Positions 25,972 to 35,152 of a stretch of 64,000 bases of DNA are shown here, one piece after another. How positions within the stretch are numbered: position 1 is the first letter of the stretch; every line of letters starts with the position of its first letter. Origin of the DNA: Streptomyces sp. WM6386 (lineage in GTDB: Bacteria > Actinomycetota > Actinomycetes > Streptomycetales > Streptomycetaceae). The stretch is from contig NZ_JXTE01000018.1 of assembly GCF_000972385.1 (NCBI RefSeq), forward strand, positions 55,579-119,578, given 5' to 3'. A model generated the notes under the pieces. The model was given only the letters and a program-made list of their open reading frames with translations. It searched no databases and was not told the DNA's origin. Position numbers and translations under genes: made by a program.

Positions 25972-27378
25972 ATGAGCAGCTCGGAACGCGCTGTCGTGAA
26001 CGGCGGCATCTCCTTCTGGTACGCGGACGACGGTCTACCGGAGCCGCGGGAACCGCTCCGCGGTGATGCCACCGCGGACGTCGTGATCGTCGGCGGTGGG
26101 TACACGGGGTTGTGGACCGCGTACTACCTGAAGAAGGCGGCGCCCTTCCTCCAGGTCACCGTTCTGGAGCAGAAGTTCTGCGGATACGGGGCGTCCGGTC
26201 GCAACGGCGGCTGGCTCTACAACGGCGTCGCCGGTCGCGACCGGTATGCGAAGGTGCACGGCCACGAGGCCGCCGTACGCCTGCAAAAGGCCATGAACGA
26301 CACCGTCGACGAGGTCGTCCGTGCCACCGAGGAGGAGGGCATCGACGCCGGCATCCACAAGGGTGGTGTCCTCGAAGTCGCCACCACGCCCGCGCAGTTG
26401 GCGCGGCTGAAGGACTTCCACGCGCACGAGCTGTCGTACGGCGAGAAGGACCGCGAGCTGTACGACGCCCGCGGGACCGCCGAGCGGATTCGGGTGGCCG
26501 GCGCGGTCGGCTCCTCGTGGACGCCGCACGGTGCGCGCGTGCACCCCGTGAAGCTGGTGAAGGGGCTCGCGGCGGTCGTCGAGGCGCTGGGGGTGACCAT
26601 CCACGAGCAGACGCCGGTGACGGAGATCCGGCCCAAGCACGCGGTCACGCCGTACGGCACGGTCCGCGCGCCCTATGTTCTGCGCTGCACCGAGGGCTTC
26701 ACCGCGAACCTGAAGGGCCAGCGGCGGACCTGGCTGCCGATGAACTCCTCCATGGTCGTCACCGAGCCGCTGTCCGACGAGCAGTGGGAGTCGGTCGGTT
26801 GGGACGGGCGGGAGGCGCTCGGGGACATGGCGCACGCGTACATGTACGCGCAGCGCACCGAGGACGGGCGGATCGCGCTGGGCGGGCGCGGGGTGCCGTA
26901 TCGCTTCGGGTCGAGGACGGACAACGACGGGCGGACGCAGGACGCGACGATCGAGGCGCTGCGGGAGATTCTCGTGCGGTTCTTCCCCTCGCTGACCGGG
27001 GTGCGGGTCGAGCACGCCTGGTCGGGGGTGCTGGGGGTGCCGCGGGACTGGTGCGCGACGGTGACGCTGGACCGGACGACGGGGCTGGGCTGGGCGGGGG
27101 GTTACGTCGGCTCCGGTGTGGCCACGACGAACCTTGCGGCGCGGACGCTCCGGGACCTGGTGCAGCTGGACTCGGGTCAGGGTGGGACGACCGAGCTGAC
27201 GGGGTTGCCGTGGGTGGGGCACAAGGTGCGCAAGTGGGAGCCGGAGCCGTTTCGGTGGCTGGGGGTGCAGGGGATGTACGCGACGTATCGGGCCGCTGAC
27301 CGGCGGGAGGCGGCGACGCACAGTGCGGGGTCGTCGCGGCTGGCGCGGGTCGCCGATCGGATCGCCGGGCGTCACTAG
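25972..27378 (+). CDS. FAD-dependent oxidoreductase (DAO family)
   Basis: 468 residues. Dinucleotide-binding DVVIVGGGYTGLWTAYYL at about 35-52, then the second glycine motif GYGASGRNGGWLYNG and a C-terminal GYVGSGVATTNLAARTL. This is the layout of the PuuB/gamma-glutamylputrescine-oxidase-like amine oxidases in the DAO superfamily. Substrate not determined. Follows the rhomboid-like gene by 10 bp. Confidence 0.88.
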   Translation: MSSSERAVVNGGISFWYADDGLPEPREPLRGDATADVVIVGGGYTGLWTAYYLKKAAPFLQVTVLEQKFCGYGASGRNGGWLYNGVAGRDRYAKVHGHEAAVRLQKAMNDTVDEVVRATEEEGIDAGIHKGGVLEVATTPAQLARLKDFHAHELSYGEKDRELYDARGTAERIRVAGAVGSSWTPHGARVHPVKLVKGLAAVVEALGVTIHEQTPVTEIRPKHAVTPYGTVRAPYVLRCTEGFTANLKGQRRTWLPMNSSMVVTEPLSDEQWESVGWDGREALGDMAHAYMYAQRTEDGRIALGGRGVPYRFGSRTDNDGRTQDATIEALREILVRFFPSLTGVRVEHAWSGVLGVPRDWCATVTLDRTTGLGWAGGYVGSGVATTNLAARTLRDLVQLDSGQGGTTELTGLPWVGHKVRKWEPEPFRWLGVQGMYATYRAADRREAATHSAGSSRLARVADRIAGRH

Positions 27379-27467
27379 GGTTTCGGCCGCCCCTGGAAAC
27401 TCGTGAGAGCGCTGTCATACCCCTGTGCGACCATCGCCTCAACGACCGATGTTCCAGGGGGGATTCC

Positions 27468-30400
27468 GTGTCCGACGACCATTCCTGTCCGCCCGCGAGA
27501 CGGATGGGACGAAGGCGCGCGGCCGTGTTCGCCGCCGTCGTCTCGCTGTGCGCTTCACTGTTGTCCCTGGCGGGGGCGGGCCCGGCCGTCGCCGCCGACG
27601 AGGCGGAGTGTGCGCCGCTCGCGCTCGCGGCCTTCGGCGACCCGGGGGACGCGATCGGCAAGGCGACCGTCGCGCCCGATTCGAGCGCCTGCTATACCGT
27701 CACCGTCGAGACGCCCGGCCTTTATCAGGCGCCGGCGATGGACGACAGCGGCAACGCGATGGCCAGGCAGTTGTTCGCCGCCGATGGCAGTGAGGTGGAC
27801 TGCTCCGGCGACGGGTACGCCACGAGGGACATGTGCGCGGTGCCCGCGGCCGGCACCTACACGTTGAAGGTCCTCAACACCGGCTGGGAGGACGAGACCG
27901 CCTCCGTGACCCTCGTGCCGCTCGGCTCGGTCAAGGGTTGCGCTGGCTCTGTCGGCACCGACTGGGACCAGCCGGATGTCACTCGTACGACGGTGAGCCG
28001 GGTGGAGGTCGACTGTCAACCTTTCGAAGGCGAGCGCGGCGACCGGGTCCGGCTCACCTACGGTTCGAAGGTGTACGGCGACTCCCGCGCCTGGATCACC
28101 GACGCGACCGGTGCCCGGATCTGCGAGCAGTTCCCGGAGAACGACGAGGACAGCTGTGTCCTGCCCGGCGACGGCCCCTACCGGGTGATCTCGACCGTCT
28201 CGCGCTCGGAGAACGGCTTCCCCGCCGAGTACGGCGTCAAGGTGCGTCGGCTCAGCGACCCGCAGGGCTGCACCGCCGCTCCGGTCCGCCCGTACGGCGC
28301 GCTGGAGCAGCAGGACTTCACCGCCAACCCGTGCTTCACCTTCACCGCCGCTTCGGCGGGCCCGTACACCGTGCACTCGGTGGGCGAGGACCGGGAGGTC
28401 GAGGTGGCGCGGGTGTACGACGCGGCTGGGCTGAGCGTGTGCCGGTACGGTGCCGATCCGTGCCGGATCAAGGCGCCGGGCACGTACACGGCTGTCCTCG
28501 ACGGGACGTACCCCTTCCGTGACACGCGGGCCGGCCTGATCGTCCTCGACCGCGCGGCCGACGACGGGTGCGTGGCGACCGGGACCGGTCTGTACAAGGG
28601 CGAGTTGAGCTCGGTCGGGCAGTACGACTGCCTTGCGCTGTCCGCTCCGCAGGGGGCCCGGATCGCCGCGCTCACCTCGCTCTCCTCGGCCGGGCTGACC
28701 CCCGAGGTGGAGGTCCTGGACCGCGCGGGCACCGCGCAGTGCGACGCGGGTGAGCTTCGTGATGGCGACTGCGCGCTCACCGGTGAGGCTCCTTACCGGG
28801 CCCTGGTGCACACCGAGGACGGCGGTGACTCGGCGACGGGTGCCTACGCGGTGGCCTTGCACCGGACCGACGTCGCCGAGGGCTGCCCCGTCCTGTCCGC
28901 CGGGAGTTTCGGCACGGGCGGCGCGAAGGCCACGCTGACCACCGGCGGCGGCGTCTTCTCGCACTGCCTGGGCATCCCGGCGGATGCGCACACGGACGCC
29001 GAGGTCTTCCAGCTGATCGCCACCTCCGGGACGGCCTCCGCGGCGTTCTCGGTGCTGGACTCCGACGGCAAGCAGGTGTGTGAGCGCTACGCCACCACCA
29101 ACGGCTGGACCATCTGCTCCCTGACCCCGGGCAAGGCCCACACCGTGCTGGTCAACGGCCGGGACGAGACGGCCACCTACAGCCTGACCCGGCGGGACGT
29201 CACCGCGAGCGCTTCCTCGGCGGGCTGTACGAAGACCGCGGCGGCCAAGGTCGGCGGGCCCTCGGTGAAGAGTGGTTACGACGGTCCTGGCACGCTGAAC
29301 TGCCACCAGGTGACCACCGTCGCGGCCGGCGATGTCGTGCACGTCAACGTGCGGGACGCCCTCGGGACCGCCAACAGCGCGGTCATCGCCGGGGACGGCC
29401 GGGTGGAGTGCTCCTTCCGCAACTCCCCTTGTGCGGTCACCGGGTCCACCACCCATCAGGTCCTCGTGCAGACGCCGGTCACGCTGAAGGCGGCGCCCGA
29501 GTACCGTCTGGACGCTCTGCGGATCGCGACCGCCGACGGTCCGGCGCCGGAGTGCGTGAAGGTGCCGTCCGTGGCCTACGGATACGGGCCGATCACCGGC
29601 ACCTTGGACGAGTCGCACACCACGGTGTGCGCGGCGCTGCCGACCGCCGGGTTCGACCACTTCGAGACGGACATCAAGGACACCGCCGGTGCCACCAGCA
29701 CGGCGGTGCCGGTGCTGTACAACACGTCGACCTGGGCCAACGGCTGCACGCACTACATCCCGGAGGGCTACGACTGCGACGCGCTCGGCTCCTCCTCGCA
29801 GAGCGCGCCGACGGTGTTCGTCCTGGGCCTGCCCGAGAAGGCGTCCAGCACCGCCTACAGCGCCGAGCTGACCTGTACGTCCGTGGTGTGTGGCACGGAG
29901 GAGACGGCGGTCACCGCGGTCAGCCCCGACACCGGCGTGGCCGGCGGCAAGGTGAAGCTGACGGTCACCGGCACGGCGCTCGGCCCCGATGTCACCGTCC
30001 GGCTCGGCCTGTCCGGCAAGACGATCACGGCGGCGGCCGACTCGGTCTCCGCGGACAACCGGACGGTGACCGCGACGCTCGACCTGACCGGCGTGGCCAC
30101 CGGTACCTGGAACGTCAGCGTGATCACGCGTGGCTGGGAGTTCCCGCGCGGCACCTTCACCGTGGCTCCCCGGCCCGCGCTGGAGAACACGGCCGCCCCC
30201 AAGGTGACGGGCACGGCCAAGGCCGGGGCCAAGGTCACGGCGTCGCCCGGGAGTTGGTCGGCGGCCCCGTCCTCGTACACATACCAGTGGAAGGCGGACG
30301 GCAAGCCGATCTCGGGGGCGACGGGCAAGTCGTACACCCTGCTCGCCTCGGCGGTCGGCAAGAAGCTGACCGTGATGGTGACCGCGGTCAAGGAGGGCTG

Positions 30401-30722
30401 GCAGAGCGGGACGGCGACGTCGGCCGCGGTGACCGTGGCCAAGGGCGACGCGCCCAAGGCGAGCAAGCTGCCGGTGATCAGTGGGACGGCGAAGGTCGGG
30501 AAGACACTGAAGGCGTCGAAGGGGACGTGGAGTCCGACGCCCACCTCGTACGCGTACCAGTGGTACGCGAACGGGAAGGTGATCAGCGGGGCCACCAAGT
30601 CCTCGCTGGTGCTGAAGTCGGCGCAGAAGGGCAAGAAGATCACCGTGAAGGTGATCGCGCACCGTACGGGTCACAAGGACGGGTCGGCGGTGAGCAAGGC
30701 GACCAAGGCGGTCGTGAAGTGA
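27468..30722 (+). CDS. Large secreted protein with seven Cys-rich modules and C-terminal Ig-like repeats
   Basis: 1084 residues from GTG at 27468. A signal peptide runs to about residue 42 (RRRAAVFAAVVSLCASLL, cleavage near AVAADE). Residues 43-800 are seven tandem modules of about 100-115 residues, each with four Cys. The shared pattern is Cys, then a short beta strand ending PYTV or similar, DxxGxxVC, a nearby C, GxY, and a final Cys closing the module. Next comes an IPT/TIG-like domain (VTAVSPDTGVAGGKVKLTVTG) near 813, then two about 85-residue Ig-like repeats containing YQWKADGKPISGAT and YQWYANGKVISGAT. No catalytic motif is seen, so an extracellular structural or binding role is likely. 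I do not know a named family for the Cys module. Confidence 0.8.
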   Translation: MSDDHSCPPARRMGRRRAAVFAAVVSLCASLLSLAGAGPAVAADEAECAPLALAAFGDPGDAIGKATVAPDSSACYTVTVETPGLYQAPAMDDSGNAMARQLFAADGSEVDCSGDGYATRDMCAVPAAGTYTLKVLNTGWEDETASVTLVPLGSVKGCAGSVGTDWDQPDVTRTTVSRVEVDCQPFEGERGDRVRLTYGSKVYGDSRAWITDATGARICEQFPENDEDSCVLPGDGPYRVISTVSRSENGFPAEYGVKVRRLSDPQGCTAAPVRPYGALEQQDFTANPCFTFTAASAGPYTVHSVGEDREVEVARVYDAAGLSVCRYGADPCRIKAPGTYTAVLDGTYPFRDTRAGLIVLDRAADDGCVATGTGLYKGELSSVGQYDCLALSAPQGARIAALTSLSSAGLTPEVEVLDRAGTAQCDAGELRDGDCALTGEAPYRALVHTEDGGDSATGAYAVALHRTDVAEGCPVLSAGSFGTGGAKATLTTGGGVFSHCLGIPADAHTDAEVFQLIATSGTASAAFSVLDSDGKQVCERYATTNGWTICSLTPGKAHTVLVNGRDETATYSLTRRDVTASASSAGCTKTAAAKVGGPSVKSGYDGPGTLNCHQVTTVAAGDVVHVNVRDALGTANSAVIAGDGRVECSFRNSPCAVTGSTTHQVLVQTPVTLKAAPEYRLDALRIATADGPAPECVKVPSVAYGYGPITGTLDESHTTVCAALPTAGFDHFETDIKDTAGATSTAVPVLYNTSTWANGCTHYIPEGYDCDALGSSSQSAPTVFVLGLPEKASSTAYSAELTCTSVVCGTEETAVTAVSPDTGVAGGKVKLTVTGTALGPDVTVRLGLSGKTITAAADSVSADNRTVTATLDLTGVATGTWNVSVITRGWEFPRGTFTVAPRPALENTAAPKVTGTAKAGAKVTASPGSWSAAPSSYTYQWKADGKPISGATGKSYTLLASAVGKKLTVMVTAVKEGWQSGTATSAAVTVAKGDAPKASKLPVISGTAKVGKTLKASKGTWSPTPTSYAYQWYANGKVISGATKSSLVLKSAQKGKKITVKVIAHRTGHKDGSAVSKATKAVVK

Positions 30723-30739
30723 GCCGCTGAGGCGGGCGG

Positions 30740-30764
30740 AGGGGCGGCCGGACGGTCGCCCCTT
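30740..30764. terminator. Weak bidirectional terminator
   Basis: AGGGGCG (30740-30746) with CGCCCCT (30757-30763), extendable by CCG/CGG, between two convergent genes. Confidence 0.5.
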
Positions 30765-30771
30765 CTGCGCG

Positions 30772-31752
30772 TCAGGGTACGAGAACGACCTTCCCGGTGG
30801 TGCCGCGTGTTTCCAGCGCCCGGTGCGCGGCGGCCGCCTCGGTGAGGGGGAAGCGGTGGACCGCGGGGGTGAGGCGGCCTGCGGCGGCCTCGCTGAGGGC
30901 GCGTAGTTCGAGGGTGCGGACGGGGTCGGGGCCGCCGGCCTTCCGCATCATCGCGGGGCCCAGGACCTGCTCGGACACGCCGTCGACCAGGTAGGGCCCG
31001 CCGCCGTGGATGCCTTCTCCCGACCAGCCGAAGACGATGTGCCGGCCGCCGGGCCCGAGGAGTTGTGTGCTGTGGCGGGCGATCTCGCCGCCGACGCCGT
31101 CGAAGACGACGGTGGCGGGCCTGCCGCCGAGGAAGGCGCGGACCTTGTCGGGCCAGGCGGGGTCCTTGTAGTCGACGGCGAGGTCGGCGCCGTTCTCCGC
31201 GACGCGGGCCACCTTCCGCGGGCCGCCGGCCAGGCCGACGACGGTGGCGCCGGCGTTCTTGGCGTACTGCACGAGGAGGGTGCCGATGCCGCCGGCGGCG
31301 GCCGGGATCACGGCGACCGAGTCGGGGCCGAGGTCGGTGAACTGGAGGATCCCCATCGCCGTACGGCCCGTTCCGACCATGGCGACGGCCTCGGCGGCGT
31401 CGAGGTTCGCCGGGATCTCGTGGACGCGGTCGACGTCGGTGACGGCGAGTTCGGCGTAGCCGCCGGGGGCGAAGCCGAGGTGGGCGACGACGTGTCTGCC
31501 GAGCCAGAGGGCGGCGACGCCCTCGCCGAGGGACTCGATGACGCCGGCGACCTCACGGCCGGGGATGGTGGGCAGCCGTGTCGGTGCGGGCAGGGGGCCC
31601 TGTGCGCCCTCGCGGAGCGAGGTGTCCAGGAGGTGGACGCCGGCCGCCTCGACGGCGATACGGACCTGGCCGGGGCCCGGGAGCGGGGCCTCGACCTCCT
31701 CGTGGGTGAGGTTCTCGGCCGGGCCGAAGGCGTGCAGTCGGATGGCGTGCAT
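30772..31752 (-). CDS. NADPH:quinone oxidoreductase-like (zinc-less MDR)
   Basis: 326 residues of the quinone-oxidoreductase branch of the medium-chain dehydrogenases. GroES-like N-terminus (LPGPGQVRIAVEAAGVHLLD, TIPGREVAGVIESLGEGV) and a Rossmann nucleotide-binding site AAAGGIGTLLVQYAKNAGATVVGLA at about 153-176. It lacks the zinc-ligand Cys cluster. Reduces quinones and related electrophiles with NADPH. ATG at 31752 was taken over an in-frame extension that crosses the promoter. A SoxR-type operator lies 70 bp upstream, matching the SoxR-controlled quinone oxidoreductase known in S. coelicolor (from memory). Confidence 0.88.
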   Translation of the reverse strand: MHAIRLHAFGPAENLTHEEVEAPLPGPGQVRIAVEAAGVHLLDTSLREGAQGPLPAPTRLPTIPGREVAGVIESLGEGVAALWLGRHVVAHLGFAPGGYAELAVTDVDRVHEIPANLDAAEAVAMVGTGRTAMGILQFTDLGPDSVAVIPAAAGGIGTLLVQYAKNAGATVVGLAGGPRKVARVAENGADLAVDYKDPAWPDKVRAFLGGRPATVVFDGVGGEIARHSTQLLGPGGRHIVFGWSGEGIHGGGPYLVDGVSEQVLGPAMMRKAGGPDPVRTLELRALSEAAAGRLTPAVHRFPLTEAAAAHRALETRGTTGKVVLVP

Positions 31753-31821
31753 GGGTGGTCCCCCTGTGGGCTGTCGGAGACCGGGCCGTGGTGGCCCGGG
31801 CCGTCGGGACCTCACTCTTCA

Positions 31822-31841
31822 ACCTCAAGCATGCTTGAGGT
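31822..31841. promoter_or_regulatory. SoxR box
   Basis: CCTCAAGCATGCTTGAGG (31823-31840) with one further A/T pair each side: a perfect 20-bp palindrome. The SoxR operator is CCTCAAG-N4-CTTGAGG, so both half-sites and the spacing are exact. It is placed in the promoter region of the quinone oxidoreductase and divergent to the pentapeptide gene. Confidence 0.88.
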
Positions 31842-31880
31842 CAAGGGGGTCTCGGGGCGTTGTCAGTGGTGGGGTGCAGC

Positions 31881-32576
31881 ATGGGGGGCATGGCGAGGAG
31901 AGCGGCAGGTGGAGCCGGCGGTGCCGGTGTGAAGGGTGCGCGGCGGCCGGAGCTGCGGTTGCCGCCGTTGGCGGCTTACGACGGCGGGGGGCTGGAGCCG
32001 GACGGGGTCTACGACGGGCTGGAGTTCACGGAGGCGGACTTCGCGGGCCAGGACGCCTCGGGCGCCCGTTTCATGGACTGCGCGCTGACGGGGTGCGCGC
32101 TGGACGAGACGCGGCTGCGCAACGCGCGCCTGCTGGACTCGGTCCTCACCGGCGTCCGGGGTGTGGGGACCAACCTGTCGGAGGCGACCCTGCGGGATGT
32201 GGAGCTGGTCGACGCCCGGCTGGGCGGGGTGCAGTTGCACGGGGCGGTCCTGGAGCGGGTGGTGATCCGCGGCGGCAAGATCGACTATCTGAACCTGCGT
32301 GCGGCGAACCTGCGGGACGTCGTCTTCGAGGGCTGCGTCCTCGTCGAGCCGGACTTCGGCGGGGCCCGGCTGGAGCGGGTGGAGTTCGTGGACTGCGCGC
32401 TGAAGCGGGCGGACCTCACGGGGGTGACGCTCACGGACGTGGATCTGCGGGGCGCGGTGGAGATCGACATCGCGCGGGGTGTGGAGCGGCTTGCGGGGGC
32501 GGTCGTCAGCACCGCACAACTGCTGGACCTGGCCCCGGTGTTGGCGGGCCAGATGGGGATCAGAGTGGAGGGCTGA
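31881..32576 (+). CDS. Pentapeptide repeat protein
   Basis: 231 residues. After a basic 40-residue leader, the body is a pentapeptide-repeat right-handed beta helix with A(D/N)LxX type turns: FTEADFAGQDASGARFMDC, NLSEATLRDVELVDARL, LNLRAANLRDVVF, RADLTGVTLTDVDLRGAV. Such proteins may mimic DNA or act as scaffolds; function unknown. ATG at 31881 has GGTGGGG upstream; ATG at 31890 is an alternative. The following 246 bp (to 32822) hold no gene I can support. Confidence 0.85.
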   Translation: MGGMARRAAGGAGGAGVKGARRPELRLPPLAAYDGGGLEPDGVYDGLEFTEADFAGQDASGARFMDCALTGCALDETRLRNARLLDSVLTGVRGVGTNLSEATLRDVELVDARLGGVQLHGAVLERVVIRGGKIDYLNLRAANLRDVVFEGCVLVEPDFGGARLERVEFVDCALKRADLTGVTLTDVDLRGAVEIDIARGVERLAGAVVSTAQLLDLAPVLAGQMGIRVEG

Positions 32577-32822
32577 CGGAGCGGGGACCTTCCGGCAATG
32601 TCCTGGTCGCGCGGAAGTGCGCCGAGGCCGTGCCGCTCCTCGCGGGGGCGACGGCGGAGGACGGCAATCCGGTGGGCGGGGACTCCAGGGCTGCTGATCG
32701 AGGAGCTGATGGTGTTCGGCGGGGTGACGTTCGGCCCGGCCGGGGACTGACGGGGACTGACCGGCCCGGCGGTGGGGCTCGGTACCAGGGGGCGATGCCC
32801 TCACCGCGATGGTCGGGAACGG

Positions 32823-33461
32823 TCAGCGGACTCTGGGGAAGCGGGCCTGGAGGGTCCAGATCGCCGGGTTCTCGGCGAGGTCGTCGTGGAGGTCGCACAG
32901 GTCGGCGAGCAGGTCGTGGAGGAAGTCCCGGGCCTCGCAGCGCAGTTCGGAGTGGGAGAAGGTCAGGGGTGGTTCCTCGGCGGGCATCCAGTCGGACTCG
33001 ATGTCGACCCAGCCGAAGCGGCGCTCGAAGAGCATGCGGTCGGTCGACTCGGTGAAGTCGAGTTCCGCGTGCTGGGGGCGGGAGGCCCGGGAGCCGGCCG
33101 GGTCGCGGTCGAGGCGTTCCGCGATGTCACACAGCGCCCACGCGAAGTCGAGCACCGGCACCCATCCCCAGGCTGTGGACAGTTCCCGGTCCGCCTTGGT
33201 GTCGGCGAGGTAGACGTCACCGCAGAACAGGTCGTGGCGCAGCGCGTGGACGTCCGCGCGGCGGTAGTCCGTCTGGGGCGGGTCCGGGAAGCGGTTGGAG
33301 AGGGCGTAGCCGATGTCGAGCACGTACGAGATGGTGTCACGGCGCGGCGGGAGGTCGGACGGGGTGAGCGTGCGCCCGGTCCGGGGCCGCGGTGGGGTGG
33401 CGGTGCGTCGGGTCCGGGGCCGCGGTGGGGTGGCGGTGCGCCGCCCTAGGATCACGGTCAT
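32823..33461 (-). CDS. Hypothetical acidic protein
   Basis: Up to 212 residues. From about residue 40 it is a folded acidic domain (ISYVLDIGYALSNRFPDP, CGDVYLADTKADREL, WGWVPVLDFAWALCDIAERLD, FGWVDIESDWMP, ARDFLHDLLADLCDLHDDLAENP). No family recognised. The start is uncertain: ATG at 33461 overlaps the divergent peptidase start, and the first 40 residues are encoded by a 33-bp tandem repeat (Pro/Arg/Thr-rich), so a start closer to 33340 (GTG) may be the true one. Confidence 0.62.
   Translation of the reverse strand: MTVILGRRTATPPRPRTRRTATPPRPRTGRTLTPSDLPPRRDTISYVLDIGYALSNRFPDPPQTDYRRADVHALRHDLFCGDVYLADTKADRELSTAWGWVPVLDFAWALCDIAERLDRDPAGSRASRPQHAELDFTESTDRMLFERRFGWVDIESDWMPAEEPPLTFSHSELRCEARDFLHDLLADLCDLHDDLAENPAIWTLQARFPRVR
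33378..33443. repeat. 33-bp tandem duplication
   Basis: Two head-to-tail copies (33378-33410, 33411-33443) differing at one position, each containing GGTCCGGGGCCGCGGTGGGG. The unit is a multiple of three, so the minus-strand frame stays open and gives RTATPPRPRTR twice. It lies just upstream of the M1 peptidase gene. Confidence 0.8.
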
Positions 33462-34860
33462 GTCCCGTTCCGTGCGCCTTGTCCCGGCCTGTGCTTCCGT
33501 CCTGCTCGCTCTCGCGCTCTCGGCGTGCACCAGCGGTGGAGGGCAGGGCACCCCCGGCGGCTCCGGTGTGCGCGACCCGTACTTCCCGAAGGCGGGCAAC
33601 GGCGGGTACGACGTGGCCCACTACGCGCTGCGGCTGTCCTACGACCCCGACGCGGACCACCTGTCCGGCACGGCGGCCGTCACCGCCCGGGCCACGCAGC
33701 ACCTGTCCGCCTTCGACCTGGACCTGAAGGGGATGGACGTCGAGGAGGTCACGGTCGAGGGCGAGAAGGCCCGCTGGAACCGGTCCGGGCAGGAGCTGAC
33801 CGTACGCCCGGGAGACGAGCTCGATAAGGGGGAGACCTTCGAGGTGCGGGTCCGCTACTCCGGCACCCCGCAGACCATCACCGACCCGGACGGCTCCGAA
33901 GAGGGCTGGCTGCCCACGGAGAGCGGCGCGGTCGGACTCGGCGAGCCGACGGGGTCGATGGCGTGGTTCCCCGGCAGCCACCACCCCTCCGACAAGGCGG
34001 CGTACGACATCGCGGTCACCGTGCCTGAGGGCCTGCGGGCCGTGTCCAACGGGGAGTTGACGGGCGAGACGACCAGCAAGGGCCGTACGACCTTCACCTG
34101 GCGCACCGCCGAGCCCATGGCGAGCCATGTCGCCACGCTCGCGGTCGGCGACTACGACATCCGCCGCTCCACCGCCGGTGACCTCCCGGTGTACACGGCC
34201 CTCGCCCCGGGGCAGGCGAAGGCGAGCGGGAAGGCCCTGGCCCGGCTGCCGGAGGTCATGGAGTGGGCGGAGTACAACTTCGGCCCGTACCCCTTCTCCT
34301 CCACCGGCGCGATCGTCGGCGGCGAGCACGACGCCGGGTACGCGCTGGAGACGCAGAACCGCCCCTTCTTCCCCGGCGCCCCGGACACCGGGCTCCTCGT
34401 CCATGAGCTCGCGCACCAGTGGTTCGGGAACTCCGTCACGCCCAGGACCTGGCGGGACATGTGGCTCAACGAGGGCTTCGCGACGTACGCGGAGTGGCTG
34501 TGGGAGGAGGACGAGGGCGGCGACAGCGCCCAGGAGACGTTCGACGCGCTCTACGACCACGGCGAGGACAGATTCGAGGACCTCTGGTCCTTCCCGCCGG
34601 CGAAGCCCACCAGCGCCGCGCACATCTCCGACGAGGGCCCCATTTACCAGCGCGCCGCGATGGTCGTCCACAAGATCCGGCAGACCGTCGGCGACGACAC
34701 CTTCTACGACATCGTCCAGGGCTGGACGGCCGCCCACCGCCACGGCAACGCGGACACCGACGACTTCACGGCGTACGTGCAGAAGCAGGCACCGGACGAG
34801 GACTTCGACGCGATCTGGGCGCAGTGGCTGTACGGGGAGGGGAAGCCGGAACACCGCTGA
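33460..34860 (+). CDS. M1 family metallopeptidase lipoprotein
   Basis: 466 residues. A signal peptide with lipobox ending LSAC at about residue 23. The M1 aminopeptidase fold has the zinc site LLVHELAHQWFGNSV (HExxH) near 310 and the third ligand Glu in LNEGFATYAEWLW, plus the upstream GGEHDAGYALETQN segment in the position of the GAMEN exopeptidase loop. That loop is not canonical, so specificity may differ from classic aminopeptidase N. Lipid-anchored outside the membrane. Shorter than PepN because it lacks the C-terminal helical domain. About 292 bp downstream hold only GC-rich repeats and a terminator. Confidence 0.88.
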   Translation: MSRSVRLVPACASVLLALALSACTSGGGQGTPGGSGVRDPYFPKAGNGGYDVAHYALRLSYDPDADHLSGTAAVTARATQHLSAFDLDLKGMDVEEVTVEGEKARWNRSGQELTVRPGDELDKGETFEVRVRYSGTPQTITDPDGSEEGWLPTESGAVGLGEPTGSMAWFPGSHHPSDKAAYDIAVTVPEGLRAVSNGELTGETTSKGRTTFTWRTAEPMASHVATLAVGDYDIRRSTAGDLPVYTALAPGQAKASGKALARLPEVMEWAEYNFGPYPFSSTGAIVGGEHDAGYALETQNRPFFPGAPDTGLLVHELAHQWFGNSVTPRTWRDMWLNEGFATYAEWLWEEDEGGDSAQETFDALYDHGEDRFEDLWSFPPAKPTSAAHISDEGPIYQRAAMVVHKIRQTVGDDTFYDIVQGWTAAHRHGNADTDDFTAYVQKQAPDEDFDAIWAQWLYGEGKPEHR

Positions 34861-35088
34861 GCCGGCCGGTTAGGGCCGGCCTGAGCCGGCCGGTCAGGGT
34901 CGGCGTTCGAGGTCGTGGCGCTTGGCCTCGCGGGTTTCCGGCGGCGAGCGGGGCCACGGATCTCCCGCAGGCAGGCCCAGTCAGGCTCAGACAGGCGTCC
35001 TCGATCGTGGCGGCCAGCGGGGGGCGGTACACAGATCGGAGCCGTCTCGGACGCACCCCGCTACACGCATCGCGACGGCCCTCACAAC

Positions 35089-35122
35089 GCGGGAACCCCC
35101 GGCCGAAGCCGGGGGTTCCCGC
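35089..35122. terminator. Bidirectional terminator
   Basis: GCGGGAACCCCCGGC (35089-35103) pairs perfectly with 35108-35122 around CGAA, between the convergent peptidase and terD genes. Confidence 0.88.
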
Positions 35123-35152
35123 GCAGCGTGGTGTGCCTGTGTCCGTCAGACG

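Noticed and set aside
27555..30674. 1039-codon open frame on the minus strand opposite the large secreted protein
   Set aside because: Its residues are Arg/Gly/His-rich shadow sequence typical of the antisense of GC-rich genes; the plus strand has a signal peptide and repeated domains.
32577..32822. Short frames after the pentapeptide gene
   Set aside because: None has a convincing start, codon pattern or similarity; possibly eroded coding sequence, but not supportable.
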